Source of the DNA: Petaurus breviceps papuanus
Taxonomy: Eukaryota; Chordata; Mammalia; Diprotodontia; Petauridae
Assembly: GCA_028583685.1 (NCBI GenBank)
Contig: JAMXIF010000058.1
Span: 12,802,670-12,866,669 of the forward strand
DNA: 64,000 nucleotides
Direction: 5' to 3'
Part shown: in pieces, positions 47,196-58,879 of the stretch
Layout: each line of letters starts with the position of its first letter
Position numbering within the stretch: the stretch's first letter is position 1
Notes under the pieces: model-generated
Database searches by the model: none
The model's input: the letters and a program-made list of their open reading frames with translations, nothing else
Told to the model about the DNA's origin: nothing
Translations under genes and position numbers: made by a program

Positions 47196-47289
47196 ATTTG
47201 CCTTGCCCTGAAATAGAGAGGGATCTCACAGCAGCAGACTGTCTACATTTTGCTCCTAATTTAAAAAGTTACTGATTTTGCAATAGTAG

Positions 47290-47530
47290 TATTCAACAGA
47301 GGCTTAATAAGTGCCTTTCCCATTCCCCCTTTGGTAGTGTTTTCCTTGTGCTAATGATCACCAAAGTATCCATCCGGTATCTATGCCTTGTTTGTACGTA
47401 GTTGTTTTCATACTGTCTCCCCCACTAGATTGTGAGCTCCTTGAGAACCTGGACTATCTTTTGTCTTCCTTTGTACCCCTTGCACTTAGCAGTACAGTCT
47501 CTGGCACACTTGATAGCTTGATAAATATTT
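47290..47530 (+). repeat. L2 LINE 3' end
   Basis: 'gtctcccccactagattgtgagctccttgagaacctgg', 'cttgcacttagcagtacagtctctggcac', 'ataaatattttattgac': the L2 terminal segment. Confidence 0.8.
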
Positions 47531-47744
47531 TATTGACAACCAGCTAAAAGCATTCAAGCCAGCACATAACTAGAATTGTTGCTTCTCCTTAACACTGTAT
47601 AATTCTTTTCATCTCCAACTGGCCTTGTCCAGTTTAGCCAAGTCTAAAGAAACAAGTGCGACATTATTCTTTAGCAGCCCTGTCAAACTGGCTTTTTTGC
47701 AGTTCCTTATATATGAGATTTCATTTCCTACAATGCTAAGCTGT

Positions 47745-48055
47745 CCCCATGACTAGAATATGCATTTGCATTCTCCTTGCTTCTGCCTCTTAACAATTCA
47801 AATGTCAAAGTTCAATTCAGACATTACCTCCTACATATGGCCTTTCCTGATCCTCCAGTTGCTAATATCTCCCCCCCCCAACAAAAATGATTACCTTGTA
47901 TTTATTTTGTATACATTTTGTATATACTTATTTTGTACAAACATATTTTGTATATACTTACATGTGCATATGTTGTGTCCTCATACAGAATGCCTTCCTT
48001 GAAGGCAGTGATGGTTTAATTTTTGTCTTTTTATCTCTAGCATCTGCAACAGTGG
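47745..48055 (+). repeat. L2 LINE 3' end (part of inverted duplication)
   Basis: 'cattacctcctacatatggcctttcctgatcctccagttgctaat' and 'ccttgaaggcagtgatgg' follow the L2 3' order. It abuts an L2 tail in the opposite orientation at 48,058. Confidence 0.7.
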
Positions 48056-48057
48056 CA

Positions 48058-48145
48058 TGATCAATCAACAAGCATCTATAAAAAGTCTAATAAGTGCTGG
48101 GGATACAAAGAAATAGCAAAGTCCCTGCCTTCGGAGGAGCTGTAA
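48058..48145 (-). repeat. L2 LINE tail, opposite orientation
   Basis: 'caatcaacaagcatctat... taagtgctggggatacaaagaaatagcaaagtccctgcc' is the antisense of an L2 end, so two L2 tails meet tail to tail here. Confidence 0.65.
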
Positions 48146-48319
48146 CGGTCATGGAGAGGTGGAGACATTAATCAGCAAGAGGGTGTCCTGAGGAGGGCAG
48201 TCAGGATGACAGAAGTGCTTGAAAGCACATCATATGAAGTTTGATTGAAGGAAAGGGGAATGTGTAGACAGGAGAAGGGAAGACTTCAGGGCTCATAGTA
48301 CAGCTTTGCTCAAATATTT

Positions 48320-48500
48320 GAAAGGATGGCTTCCTCCAAGACTCAGCTCAAATGCCACCTTCCAGTGGCTTTTCTTAGACCTTTAGTTTATGCAGCTTTT
48401 CCCTTTCAGGTTACCTTGTATCTACTTTGTTAGTAACTTGTATGTACCTTATTATATACATGTTTTCTCCCCGAATAGAATGTAAACTCCTCGAAAGCAG
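48320..48500 (+). repeat. L2 LINE 3' end in the spacer
   Basis: 'ctccaagactcagctcaaatgccacc', 'gaatagaatgtaaactcctcg' follow the L2 order and run into the right arm of the inverted repeat. Confidence 0.65.
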
Positions 48501-48739
48501 GACCTTTGCTATTTCTTTGTATCCACAGCACTTATTACAGATTTTATAGATGCTTGTTGATTGACCATGCCACTGTTGCAGATGCTAGAGATAAAAAGAC
48601 AAAAACGAAACCATCCCTGCCTTCAAGGAGCTTATATTCTGTAGGAGGATACAACATATGCACATATAGATATGCACAAAATATATCTGAACAAAGTAGG
48701 TATGTACAAAATGTATACAAAATAATATACATTCCCCTC

Positions 48740-49400
48740 TCTTCTGCCTCTTACAATTCAAACTTCAAAGTTCAACTCAGATGTCATCTCCTACATAGGG
48801 CCTTTCCTGGTCCCCCAGTTGCTGATGCCTTCTCTCCCCCCAAAAAAAGATTACTTTGTATTTATTTTGCCTCCACACTATTTGCCTCTAATTCACCCTT
48901 CATACTGCTGCCAGAATAATCTTTTTTTACCCCTAGACCTGGAAATGTTCCACTTGTAGGAACACTTCAGGAACACTCTATTGCCTCCATAATAAAGTTC
49001 AAACTTTATATAAGTCTCTGCCCGGAAAAGTCTCTCAAATTAGTGGCCCCTCTACATTTCCAGCCTCATCTCATGCCCTCTACATTCCAGTCAAACCGGA
49101 TAACTCTGTGCCTCTGAACATAAACCATACCGTCATGCCTCTGCATCAAAGCTCAAGCTCTTCTCTAAACCTGGAAATCCCTCCTTCCCTATCTTCACCT
49201 GTTTACCTCCTACTCATCCTTTAAAGCCCCGCTCAAACACCACCTTGTTCAAATAGCCTTCCCCAGTCCTCCCAGTTAGTAACAGTCTTTCCCCTATGAC
49301 CTCATATAGCACTTTGCTTTGCAACTCTCTGATTCACTCATGTAATATTGTGTACTAGAGTTATCTATCCATGCTGGTGTCTTATCCTCCTTGAGGAATA
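48740..49400 (+). repeat. L2 LINE 3' region(s)
   Basis: 48,740-48,868 duplicates 47,783-47,905. From 48,885, 'cttcatactgctgccagaataatc', 'tcatctcatgccctctacattccagtcaaac', 'ctcctactcatcctttaaagccccgctcaaac' and 'tatagcactttgc' give a long L2 3' half. Confidence 0.75.
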
Positions 49401-49424
49401 TGTTCTTTGAAGGCAATGATTCAT

Positions 49425-49907
49425 CAATCAATCAACAAGTGTTTATTAAGTTCTTACTGTGTAGCAGGCACTGGGCTAGAGTTTAGATATATAAAGACAA
49501 ATATAAGACTAATATCTGCCCTCGAAGAGCTTACATTCTCTTGGACAGTACAACTCGTGTGTACACTTATACATATAAATATATAGAACCAGATATAAAA
49601 CAGGATCAGGATAACCTTGGAAAGAAGGCACACTAAAAAGGACCAAGAAAGGCTTCATGCAAAAGGTGATAATGCTTAACGGGAGTTTTGAAGGAAGGCA
49701 ATGATTTCTAGAAATAGATGGGGGAGACAGGTGTGCATTTTACCCTTGAGAAGATAGGTTAAAAGCATGGAGATGAAAGATTGTGTGTGTGATGTGTAAG
49801 AAAGAGGGAGAGGACCAGTTTGACCAGAGTAGATATTGCATGGAGGAGAGTAATATGAGATAGGACTGGAAAGGTGGGATAGGGGCAGGTTGTAAAGGGC
49901 TTTAAAT
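49425..49907 (-). repeat. L2 LINE 3' part (split by a SINE)
   Basis: Begins with the antisense tail 'caatcaacaagtgtttattaagttcttactgtg', then 'gaaaggcttcatgcaaaaggtg'. It resumes after the SINE, to about 50,225. Confidence 0.7.
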
Positions 49908-50070
49908 GTGTTTTTTTTGCAGGGCAATTGGGGTTAAGTGACTTGCCCAAGGTCACATGGCTAGTTTTTTTCGGGGGGGGTTTGGTGTTAAGTGTCTGAG
50001 GCTATATTTGAACTCAGGTCCTCCTGACTCCAGGGCCAGGGCTCTATTCACTGTGCCACCTAGCTATGCC
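49908..50070 (-). repeat. tRNA-derived SINE (WSINE1-like) inserted in L2
   Basis: Antisense full-length copy: poly(T), 'gggcaattggggttaagtgacttgcccaaggtcac', 'tgaactcaggtcctcctgactcc', 'ctgtgccacctagct'. Target repeats aaagggctttaaat (49,894-49,907) and aaagagctttaaat (50,071-50,084) differ at one position. Confidence 0.9.
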
Positions 50071-50084
50071 AAAGAGCTTTAAAT

Positions 50085-50225
50085 TTTTTAAAGTTTTTAT
50101 TTGATCATAGAAGGAATAGATAGACAACAGAATTTAACAGTAGGAGTGGGGATGGTTTCTGTGTAGAGGTTGAAGTGGAAAGAAACTTGAGGCAAATCTT
50201 GAAGTATCAAACCTCTTAAGGAAGT
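50085..50225 (-). repeat. L2 LINE, continuation
   Basis: 'gtaggagtggggatggtttctgtg... ggaaagaaacttgaggcaaatc' follows on in the antisense L2 order after the SINE. Confidence 0.5.
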
Positions 50226-50229
50226 ATAA

Positions 50230-51730
50230 TTAGGAATGACAGGTTGCTAGTTTATGTTTTAAGTATTTGTCAGTGTGTATTCTTAAGATTGTAGTTTAAA
50301 CATTTCTTCCATGGTGGAGGAAATAAAAATATCTCTCCTATAATATCTACTTTTTACATCCAGTAAAAGGGACACTGCTAATTCTTTTGGGGGAGAGTCT
50401 GGACATGACACTAACCTCAAGCTTTATTTTAGAGATTATTGCCTACAGTTCTATTCTGAGGGCATTGGTTGGGGAAGGTAAGAAAAGCTTGATCTCATTT
50501 TGGGGGAGTCAGGCTACCTAGGACTAAACTCAGTCTGCTTGAGTCAATAGCCTAGGCCTCTTAGTAGGAAAGGGTAAGAGTTTTACATCTGTTATATTGC
50601 TTTTTTGTTGTTGTTGTACTTACTGAACACAGCACTAAAGACTGATTTTAGAAGGAGGAAGAGAGACTCAAGAGGTCTACAGAATAGATTAGGAAATTGT
50701 TGTTTGCTCTCTAATCCCATCCTCAACCCTAACTTTTAGCCTATAATATGGGCTGCTCTCATCCAGGAATTGACCATAGGCACTCCTACCATTCCATACC
50801 TTATTTTCCTAACTTCTTTCAGTAGGAATAAACTGTTTTTTTTAAATACCCTTAATCAAAGCTATAACTAGCATGAGGCAACCTATGATTTTACCCAAGG
50901 CACCAGCATCTAGGACATCATACTTCCTTCCTGGGTGAGTATATTTCCTCCTTTAGGCAAACATTACTTCCCATCTTAGGCCTCTACCAATCTACCCTAC
51001 CACATACCACAATCACTCCCAGGCCACCACCTCTAGAGTCCCATTGCTATGTTAATCCTCTTCCAGATCCCACATTTTCCCCAAACCCTGTGGGGATAGA
51101 GGCCAGACTCTTGAGGGAACAGGGTATCTCATCTCCTTGTACAACTCTACCATGTTTGGGTTGTGCTCTGTATATGCCACTCCCCATTCCCCAAACTCAA
51201 TTTGCCCTAGGCACAAGAATTCTTACTTATGATTTTTACTTTTACAATGTACACAGAAAACCTCTTTAAATGTAAGTATGTTCCAATGAAGGGATTTGTC
51301 TCCCCCATCTTTGAGAAACTTGTTAGAAGGAGGTAAGAATGGAATAGAAAAGTATGAACCCCGCTAAACCACTTCATTGAGAATCAGACAGTATTTGATG
51401 CCTATCTCTTTCAAAAAACAAACTTTGTGGCATCACTTGACCCTGCCTCAGTTTCCTTCTACTGTGTTAAAAGGATGGAGGAGTTAATCTATGCAAAATA
51501 CAATCAGTTCCTAGGATAACATACCCTGTTAGATGAGTGCCCCTCAGAGACAAGTATTCCATTTCAAACAAAACTTTACCAGCTTAACATCAACAAATCC
51601 ATAGGAAGAAAACATCTTGAGACACAATTTAAAAGTACCCATGAGGGTAAAAGGACGGGGGTAAAAGAAATGTTACCTATTTCATCCCTTTGTGATAGAT
51701 TTCCCCTTACAAAAGCATAAAAATATCCAT
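50230..51730. other. Upstream sequence, nothing recognised
   Basis: No exon, RNA gene or repeat family identified. A run of TTG triplets lies near 50,607. Confidence 0.45.
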
Positions 51731-51734
51731 TATC

Positions 51735-51900
51735 TCTTGACCTGCCCAACATCTCTATGAGGTAAGTTTTAAGGCTTTTAATTATCCTCTTTGTACAACT
51801 TAGGAGACCGATCCCACTGAGAGGTTAAATAACATGTCCACCATCAGACAACTACTAAATACCAGAGACCAAATTCAGACCTATTACAGTCTAGAGGTCT
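51735..51900 (-). repeat. MIR-like repeat
   Basis: 'catctctatgaggtaagttttaagg', 'actgagaggttaaataacatgtcc', 'gaccaaattcagacc': antisense MIR order, diverged. Confidence 0.5.
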
Positions 51901-51904
51901 TGGG

Positions 51905-52400
51905 AACCCCAAAATGAAAGGGCAAAGGGCACAGATCTGCCTCGAAAGAATTCAACCATTCAAGCCTTCTTTCTATGCAAGTAATGAGTTTATTAAAACA
52001 CCGGTTGAGGTGGGCAAGATTCCTGGTGAATCTGCACTATTTGTGACACCAATACAAGCAGGTCAGATTTTAAGAATCTGAGCAATTTCATGGGGACAAG
52101 ACGGACACTTTTATACAGAAAGACTGTGGGAAGATCTGGGTGGGATTAAGGAGTGGCAAGTAGCCTGGGATGGTCTGGGGGTAACAGAGAAAGGGACCTG
52201 CATGGGATTAAGAAGTGTCAAGTAAACTAATTAAGTAATCTAGGTGGCCTGGGGTTGGCCAGATGCCCCAGGTGAATGCCAAGAATCTGGGCTGTGTGGG
52301 AAAGTCCAGGGGCTTTTCCTGTTTGGGGTTCACATCCCAAAGACATGGTCTTTTCCTTTTAGGACTTCAGATCCCAATGCCTTATCCTTGACTTGAGAAC
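51905..52400 (-). mobile_element. Solo LTR of an endogenous retrovirus (fossil)
   Basis: On the minus strand a TATAAAAG box (about 52,108-52,115) precedes AATAAA (51,989-51,994) by about 120 nt, as in a U3-R boundary. A U5-like segment with 'gaattctttcgaggcag' follows. No internal retroviral region lies beside it, so it is a lone LTR. Ends are approximate. Confidence 0.6.
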
Positions 52401-52848
52401 AACAGATTTCAGGGGAAAATCCAAGGTAGTCATGGTTTCCATGCAGAAGTCCTTAGTTCTTCACCTTAATTTTGTGAATAATAAAACTAAAGAGGAAGAG
52501 AACCTTTATATTCCCACAACTGTTCACCCATCTCTATTTTTGTTCCTGGAAAATGGTGGAAAGTCACTGGGGAGTAATTGTGGATCAAGACCATGTGGGA
52601 AGTATCTTGCTCCCATGTTAAATAATGATAATAGTAATAGTACTAATAATAACTCGCAGTTATGAAGCAATTTAAGGTTTATAAACTGCTTTTTTTACAA
52701 CAAGCCTATATTGCCACCTGGACACTAAGTAACCCTCAGAAAATATAGAAAGAACAGTTAAGTTAAATGGAAAATTTGAAAAAAAAGAAAGGGGATGAAT
52801 CATAGAAATATCCTATGCTTTCAAGGATTCTTTAATACTTGGGAGCTA

Positions 52849-53008
52849 GGGGCAGCTAGGTGGCACAGTGAATAGAGCAAAAGCCCTGGAGTCAGGAGGA
52901 CCTGAGTTCAAATGTGACCTCAGACACTTGACACACTTACTATCCATGTGACTTTGGGCAAGTCATTTAACCCCAATTGCCCTCCAAAAAAAACAAAAAA
53001 CAAAAAAA
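52849..53008 (+). repeat. tRNA-derived SINE (WSINE1-like)
   Basis: Full-length copy with an A-rich tail. Perfect 15-bp target repeats aatacttgggagcta lie at 52,834-52,848 and 53,009-53,023. Confidence 0.92.
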
Positions 53009-53024
53009 AATACTTGGGAGCTAT

Positions 53025-53850
53025 CTGGCAAAAGTAATTCGGTGAGTGCTAGTGAAAAGTACCTTTATCTGCTACCTTTGAAGGCTGGTTCTGTGCCGAA
53101 ACAGAGCTGGTATTGAGATGTGTCCATCAGAAGTTCTACTTTGTAAAATTCAGTGGCAAAAGGAGAAAGGGAAGAAGGAACTTGAACCTACCCTCATGGC
53201 AAGAAAATTCAAAAAAGATTCATTAATTATAGCAGTCCCAAGAATAGGATCAGCTTATGTTTCGTCCCTTTAAAAAAGGAGATGGTCTACCAAAATCACA
53301 GTGTTAGGATTTCTGTATACCCAGATCTCTGCCACACCCAATAGCATAATGACCCAAGAACTTCTCACTCTACTAAACCCTGAGTCTTAGTCACTGGAGA
53401 AGGGGCTTTCCTTGTGTGCTATGGGATATCATACTGGAAATTTCTCCCTCCTCATGTAAAAGGAATGTTTTATACATGTTTTTGGTGACACTTTAAACTA
53501 TTCTCCCTAGATTTTTTTGGGACAATTCTCTCTTCCAAATCCTACCTTCTCTGACTCTAATATACTTCCATAATATCCATGGAGACTCCTAGAAGTCTTC
53601 CTTTTGACCAGATGGGTCTCAAAACTGATTAAAAACTGGTTCAAAATAACAATCCAATTAACTTCAACAAACATTTTTTTTAATAAGCAGTCTCTGTGCT
53701 AGGTGATAAAGATATGAAGACAAACACCAAGCAGCACCTTGCCCTCAAAAAATTTATATTTTGCTGGGGAGACACAATAGATATAATAGATATAAGCAGA
53801 TAGGTAAATACTAAGTGATATGAAGAGGGAAAGGGCTTTAAGAAAGGAGG
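53025..53850. other. Upstream sequence, L2-tail-like remnant only
   Basis: About 53,680-53,820 resembles an antisense L2 tail (ctgtgctaggtgataaagatatgaagac... ccttgccctcaa). The rest is unrecognised. Confidence 0.4.
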
Positions 53851-53857
53851 GAAGAAA

Positions 53858-54193
53858 TGCTGATATATAAACCAGAAATAGCAAAAACAGAAAAAGAAAA
53901 CTATAGACCAGTTTCCCTAATGCATATTAATGCAAAAATTTTAAATAAAATCCTAGCAAGAAGATTACAGCAATATATAACAAAGATCATACACTATGAC
54001 CAGGTGGGACTTACACCAGGAATAACAGAGCTATTAGAAAAACTATAAGCAAATTGACCATATCAATAACAAAAACAACCAAAATTATATGATTATCTCA
54101 ATAGATGCAGAAAAAGCTTTTGAAAAAAATGTAACACTCATTCCTAAACCAAAGGAATAAATGGAGCTTTCCTTAAAAAGATACGTAGTATCA
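53858..54193 (+). repeat. L1 LINE ORF2, reverse transcriptase start (segment 1)
   Basis: The frame gives '[43 protein letters not shown]', which aligns with the L1 RT domain ([22 protein letters not shown]...HHDQVGFIPG). The element is 5'-truncated inside ORF2. A SINE interrupts it at 54,194. Confidence 0.93.
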
Positions 54194-54352
54194 GGGGCGG
54201 CTAGGTGGCGCAGTGAGTAAGAGGACCGGCCCTGGAGTCAGGAGAACCTGGGATCGGTTCCGCCTCAGATACTTAACACCCACACAAAAAAACTGGCTGT
54301 GTCACCTTGGGCAAGTTACTTAACCCCAATTGCTTTGACAAAAAAAAAAAAA
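54194..54352 (+). repeat. tRNA-derived SINE of mixed type, inserted in L1
   Basis: The first half has WSINE1-like marks (ggctaggtggcgcagtg, ccggccctggagtcagg). The second half has marks of the other subfamily (agtaagag, cctgggatcgg, aacacccacac, gcaagttacttaacc, caattgcttt). Target repeats gtagtatca lie at 54,185-54,193 and 54,353-54,361. Confidence 0.88.
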
Positions 54353-54361
54353 GTAGTATCA

Positions 54362-56530
54362 ATCTAAAACCATCAGTAAGTATTATCTTTAATAGGGATA
54401 ATATAGAAGCCTTCCCAATAAGATCAAAAGGATCAAAAAGGATGCCCATTATCATTCAATATTGTATTAGAAATGCTAGCTCTAGCAATAGGACAAGAAA
54501 AAATGTAAGGAATTAGAACAGGCATGAGGAAACAAAACCATCACTCTTTGTAAATGATATGCTTAGAGAATCAACCAAAAAAACTAGGTGGAATAACTAA
54601 CATTTTTAGCAAAGTTACAGGATATGAAATGAGCCCACAGAAATCATCAGCATTTCTATATATTACCAACAAAGTGCAACAGGTAGAGATAGAAAGAGAA
54701 ATTCCATTTAAAATTCCTGCAGACAATATAAAATATTTGGGAGTCAACCTGTCAAGACAAATTCAGGAACTACATGAACACAATTAAAAAACACTTTTTA
54801 TACAAATAAAGACATACAAATAATTGGATAAATATCCATTGCTCATGGGTAGGCCAAGCCAATACAATAAAAATGACAATTCTACCTAAATTAACATACT
54901 TATTCAGTGCCACACCGATCAAACTACTAACAAATTATTTTATGGAGCTAGAAAAAAGAATAACAAAATTCATCAGGAAGAACAAAAGGTCAAGAATATC
55001 AAGGGAATCAATGAAAAAAAATTTGAAGGAGGGTGGTCTAGACATACCAGATCTCAAATAGTATTGCAAAGTGGTAATCATGAAAACAGTCTGGTGCCGG
55101 CTAAGAAAAGAGTGTTAGATCAGTTGCACATAATACACAGTAGTAAATGACCATAGTCATTTAATGTCTGATAAACCCAAAGATCCAAGTTTCAGGGACA
55201 AGAACTCACTACTTGACAAAAATTTCTGGGAAAATTGAAAATCAGTTGGGCAGAAACTAGGTATAAACCAGTATCTCACATTAAACTCAAGATAAGGTCA
55301 AAATGGGTATATGATTTAGACATAAAGGATGATATTATAAGTAAATCAGGGGAGCCTAGGAAAATATCCTATCTGTGGATAAAGGAAGATCCATGGATAA
55401 AGGAAGAATATATTACCAAACAAGAGATAGAGGGCATTATAGAATGTAAAATTTTGATTATATTAAAAAGTTTTTTACAAACAAAACCAATGCAGTCAAA
55501 AGTAGAAGAAAAGCATCACACTGGAGGGAAAATTTTACAGCGAGTTTCTCTGATAAAGACCTGATTTCTCAAATATATAGAGAACTAAGTTAAATTTATA
55601 AGAATACTATTTCCCAATTAATAAATGGTCAAAGGATATGAACAGTCAGTTTTCAGACAAAGAAATAAAAGCTATCTATAGTCATATGAAAATTACCTAA
55701 ATCACTATTGATTAGAGAAGTGCAAATTAAAACAACTCTGAGGTACCTCATTATATCTATCAGATTGTCTAATGTGACAGAAAAGGAAAATGAGAAATGT
55801 TGGAGGGGATATGGAAAAGTAGGGACACTAATGTATTATTGGTGGAGTTGTGAACTGGTCCAACCATTCTGGAGAACAATTTGGATCTATTCCCAAAGGG
55901 CTATAAAACTTTGTATACCTTTTGACCCAGCAATAGCACTGCTAGGTCTGGATTCCAAAGAAATCGAAGGAAAAGGAAAATATTTCTAACACCTCTTTTT
56001 GTGTCAACAAAGAATTAGAATTTGAGGGCATGGCAATCAATTGGGAAATGGATAAATAAGTTGTCATGTATTATCATGATAGAATACTATTGTGTTACAA
56101 GAAATAACAAGCAGAATACTTTAAGAAAAACCTGGTAAAACTTTCATGCACTGATACAAAGTGAAATGAGCAGAACCAGGAGAACATTATACACAGGAAT
56201 AGCAAAGTATATAATGATCTACTATGAATGTGTTAGTAATACAATGATCAAAGAAAATTCTAAAGGATTTATGATGAAAAATGGTATCCACCTCCAGAGA
56301 AAGAACTATAGGCATCTGAATGCAGATTGAAGCATAATTTTTTTCACTTTCTTTATTTTTGTGTGTTTGCTTTTTTTTCTCTTGCAGCATGGATAATATG
56401 GAAATATATTTTGAAAATTGATATCACATTTCTTGCCTTTTCTAAGGATGGAGGAGGGGTAGGAGGAAAGGAGAGAATTCAGAATTCAATTTTTTTAATG
56501 AATGTAAAAATTAATAAATAATTACTTTTT
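54362..56530 (+). repeat. L1 LINE ORF2 C-terminal part and 3' UTR (segment 2)
   Basis: Frames give 'SLFVNDM' where active L1 has FADD, then 'GITNIFSKVTGYEMSPQKSSAFLYITN', 'IKYLGVNLSRQ', '[15 protein letters not shown]', and the tail 'WWSCELVQPFWRTIW'. Several frameshifts and stops and the changed catalytic motif make it inactive. The 3' UTR ends in 'aaaaattaataaataattac' near 56,520. Confidence 0.92.
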
Positions 56531-56934
56531 AGAAGAGGAAAGGGAGAAGAAAGATTATTAAATAGCAACTGGTACATGATCTCAGCCTTGAAAGAAACCA
56601 GGAATTCCAAGAGGCAGAAGTTAGTAGAGTATATTACAAGCTTGAGATAACTAGTCTATACAAATAGATAGAATATTGACTCTAAGGAACAGCTGGCTAA
56701 TCTAGATGAAATACAGAACCCGGGGCTCATTCTTCCAATCCACATTCAGGTCATCAGCTTAGGTCTCCAGAGTTTGGGCATTGCTCCTTCCCTCAAGGGT
56801 ATAGTAATAACCCAGAGAGTTTAGGGCTATCTTTCTAATATTGTTGTTCATGAATACCCATTCAGTGTGTACCCTTGATCTCAATAGCCAATTATCTACC
56901 CAATATAATTTAAATCAGTTATCTCCCCATTATC

Positions 56935-57185
56935 AGGTAGGTGGTACAGCTGATAGAGGTTGTTAGAATCAGGAAGACAGATTTAAATCTGGCCTCAGAC
57001 ACTTACTAATTGGGTAAACTTGGGCAAGTCACTTAACTTCTATTTGCCTCAGTTTTCTCATCTGTAAAATGGAGATATTAATTTACCTCATAAAGTTGTT
57101 ATAAGGATCAAACAAGATAATATTTATATAGTGCCTAGCACTGAACCTTGAACACGGTAGGTGCTTAATAAATGCTTATTCCTTT
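56935..57185 (+). repeat. MIR/MAR1-like SINE
   Basis: 'aggtaggtggtacagctgatag', 'gggcaagtcacttaacttctatttgcctcagttttctcatctg', 'aaagttgttataagg', 'gcctagcactgaacc... taataaatgc': sense order to the 3' end. Confidence 0.75.
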
Positions 57186-57199
57186 TCCTCTAACCAATT

Positions 57200-57975
57200 T
57201 ACATAAATTAGCCTTTTTTTAAAAAAAATATTTATTTATTCTTGGTTTTCAATATTCACTCCCATAAGATTTTTTTTTTTAAGCAATCGAGGTTAAGTAA
57301 CTTGCTCAAGGTTACATGGCCAGTTATTTCTGGGTGTGGTGCTACGTATCTGAGCCTGGATTCGATCCCCAGCTCATCCCGACACTGGAGCCAGTGCTCT
57401 TACTCGCTGAGCCACCTGGCCGCCCCTACTCCCATAAGATTTTGAGTTCTAAATTTTCTCCCCCTCCCTCCTTTTCACTCCCCAAGACAGTATACAACCT
57501 GATATACACTATACACATATACTCATGTTAAACATATTTTCACATTAGTCATGTTGTAAAGAAGAATTAGAACCAATGTGAGGAACCACAAGAAAGCAGA
57601 AACAAAACAAAACAAAAAAAGAGAGAGCAAATAGTATGATTTGATCTGCATTCAGACTCCATAGTTCTTTTTCTGGATGTGGATAGACTTTTCCATCATG
57701 AGTCTTTTGGATTTGTCTTAGATCTTTGAATTGCTGAGAAGAACTAAGTCTATCAAAGTTAGTCATCATACAATGTGGCTGTAATTGTGTACAATGTTCT
57801 CCCGGTTCTGCTCACTTCATTCAACATCAGTTCATATTAAGTCTTTCCAGGCTTTTCTGCCTGCTCATCATTTCTTATATAGCATGATAGTATTCCACTA
57901 TGTTCATATACCACAACTTGTTCAGTCATTCCCTAATTGATGGCCACCACAACAAGAGTTGCTATAAATATTTTT
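57200..57975 (-). repeat. L1 LINE 3' end, split by a SINE
   Basis: Antisense L1 3' UTR and ORF2 end: 'ttgatctgcattcagactccatagttctttttctgg', 'gttctgctcacttcattcaacatcag', 'tattccactatgttcatataccacaacttgttc', 'cattccctaattgatgg'. The SINE at 57,274-57,427 splits it. Confidence 0.88.
57274..57427 (-). repeat. tRNA-SINE monomer, 'right' type, inserted in L1
   Basis: Antisense copy with the right-type marks: 'ttatttctgggtgtggtgc' and 'ctcgctgagccacctggccgcccc'. Target repeats actcccataagatttt lie at 57,258-57,273 and 57,428-57,443. It shows that the right monomer also moves alone. Confidence 0.9.
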
Positions 57976-57979
57976 GGAC

Positions 57980-58870
57980 CATCAATTAACTTTTACAAAA
58001 GAATATTTACTGAGGAAATATAATAAGGACCAAAGTACAACATCCCACCTGCCCCAGAGGAAATACTTCCTGGATCCAGAAATACTTTTCTCTCCCTCCC
58101 ATGATTCCCCATCAAGTTCACTTCTGGGTGTGGTATAAATGATGGACAAGTCACTCCTTTGCTTGCTAGAGGGAATCTTAGTTGCCAAGTCTATCCATTG
58201 CTAAAATGGGTCCAGTCACTCAATTTCTTTACTAACTCCTGACTGGACTCCTCACTCGACTAGATTGCTGCAGTTACTGCCAGACTCTTTTACCAGCAAT
58301 TGTATCTCTGCTGGTTCTTCCAACCTTTTGAAGCTCCTGTGGTCATAAGCTAGTTCATTTTGTCTGTTACTCATTCACCTAAGATCAGGGAAGAATAAAC
58401 ACAACAGAAACAGAAGAAACAGTGACACTGTGGGTTCATGGTAACATGGTAGCTGGGTGGGGAGATAAGGGCACAGGAAGCAGGTGGCAGGCCCAGACTG
58501 CTGCTGCAGCTACCCCTCTCCTCACCCGGAGGATTACAGCAGTTGATGCCTCACTAGCCTCCTGGGAAGAGAGAGGCATTTTGACAAGCCTTTTGTATGC
58601 ATACTCATTTCTAGCTCAGCAACCAATTAAAAGGCTTTTTATCACAGTGCTGTAAAGCTACAGGAATCAGCCAGAGAATACCTAAACCTGCTGGTTGGGG
58701 CAGGGGTGGGGAGGGAGGGGAAAAAGAAAGGAAGGGGGGGATGGGTGAGTGGGGAGAGGCCCTCCATCATGAATTCTGGAAGCAGACTCACCAAGCCTCC
58801 TTGTATTAGCACTGGCAGGGTTTACCCTGTGTGTTCTAAGCCCTGGATCTCCTTCATTGGCTAATCTACA
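57980..58870. other. Upstream sequence, nothing recognised
   Basis: Mixed base content, with a G-rich stretch at 58,697-58,760. No exon or family recognised. Confidence 0.45.
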
Positions 58871-58879
58871 TACGGTATG

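Larger units (their letters stand above)
47900..48730. repeat. Long inverted repeat (arms about 240 bp)
   Basis: The left arm 47,900-48,140 is matched in inverted orientation by 48,488-48,730, with a spacer of about 350 bp. The best block, around 'tttttatctctagcatctgc' (48,029-48,048) and its reverse complement near 48,575-48,597, runs on identically through 'aacagtggcatg'. Direct repeats of about 125 bp (47,783-47,905 and 48,740-48,868) flank the inverted pair. Confidence 0.8.

Noticed and set aside
48506-48919. 137-residue open frame
   Set aside because: Lies in the L2 inverted duplication; not a gene.
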